A stretch of 7,450 nt of DNA from Chitinophaga pinensis (GTDB lineage Bacteria; Bacteroidota; Bacteroidia; UKL13-3): contig CAMCQX010000070.1 in NCBI GenBank assembly GCA_945876985.1, forward strand, positions 1 through 7,450, written 5' to 3'. Position numbers and translations under genes: made by a program. The notes below the pieces were generated by a model that was not told the DNA's origin, did no database searches, and saw nothing but the letters and a program-made list of their open reading frames with translations. Positions 7,181 through 7,450 of the stretch are shown in pieces (the stretch's first letter is position 1; each line of letters begins with the position of its first letter).

Positions 7181-7450
7181 TTACAACAACTTCACTTGGT
7201 ATTTTTCGGCCATTTTTTCTAATTGCTTTTGGCTTATATCATGCACGTTTTTATTGTCATGGTATTTTTCAACTGTGATTACATAAAGCATATAATTAAA
7301 CTCAGCAGCTAATTTAAAATAAGGTGTTAATTCCCAATCTAATGTAAAAGTATTATCAATAAAAACTTTTGTAATTCCTTTTGTTAATGCTTGCTTACAA
7401 AGGCTTTCACATTGCTGATAGGCAAGATAGTTTTCTGCAAAATTAAATAC
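7181..7450 (-). CDS. C-terminal part of a probable P-loop kinase (PNK/N4BP2-like), 5' end outside window
   Basis: Reading the minus strand from base 7450, the frame is open for 89 codons to a TAA at 7181-7183. The translation runs from VFNFAENYLAYQQCE to AEKYQVKLL. It contains KVFIDNTFTLDWELTPYF (fragment residues 29-46), then FNYMLYVITVEKYHDNKNVHDIS. This resembles the C-terminal half of small polynucleotide-kinase-like P-loop proteins (often annotated 'AAA family ATPase' or N4BP2-like). In those a V.[VI].NT....WE..PY motif is followed by a strand ending in VE and by N-V-H before a terminal helix. The Walker A half, which would bind ATP, lies beyond the window edge, so enzymatic competence cannot be judged. 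Such proteins are thought to phosphorylate nucleic-acid ends or related substrates; the substrate here is unknown. It is probably co-transcribed with the permease gene downstream. Confidence 0.72.
   Translation of the reverse strand, partial: VFNFAENYLAYQQCESLCKQALTKGITKVFIDNTFTLDWELTPYFKLAAEFNYMLYVITVEKYHDNKNVHDISQKQLEKMAEKYQVKLL

Noticed and set aside
1..7450. Defence system, mobile element or other new multi-gene system
   Set aside because: The genes are recognisable housekeeping or envelope genes with uniform base composition by eye. No transposase, integrase, inverted terminal repeats, toxin-antitoxin pair or nuclease is visible.

Overview
The window looks like ordinary chromosomal DNA from a low-GC member of the Bacteroidota. 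Several things point there. There is no Shine-Dalgarno sequence before the genes, which have A/T-rich leaders instead. Two candidate promoters resemble the TTG / TAnnTTTG type. The secreted S8 protease has a layout common in this phylum, and it is followed by a small beta-barrel-like protein. The genus cannot be read from the sequence.

Layout, left to right. (1) The 3' part of ndk (nucleoside diphosphate kinase) is cut by the window start and closed by a strong intrinsic terminator at 403-438. (2) A tight plus-strand cluster holds a signal-peptide-bearing subtilisin-like protease, a small exported probable outer-membrane beta-barrel protein (3 bases later) and MenA, the prenyltransferase of menaquinone synthesis (4 bases later). 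(3) A 69-base spacer carries a perfect 16-base tandem repeat and leads to a 139-residue stand-alone SET-domain protein. (4) An AT-rich 102-base spacer with a candidate promoter precedes a complete comM/yifB AAA+ ATPase gene. (5) A minus-strand pair converges on comM with only 2 bases between stops: a LolC/LolE-type ABC permease and, upstream of it, the 3' end of a probable P-loop kinase gene cut by the window end.

The genes are mostly housekeeping: nucleotide balance, quinone synthesis, DNA recombination during transformation, and envelope lipoprotein transport. The protease and barrel protein are a co-transcribed envelope pair, and their link to menA is probably only transcriptional. I see no defence island, insertion sequence, CRISPR array, tRNA or rRNA, and no clear new multi-gene system. 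The points most worth a second look are the bacterial SET protein with its altered motifs, the tandem repeat before it, the absence of any ATG start for the permease, and the unrecognised barrel protein paired with the protease.
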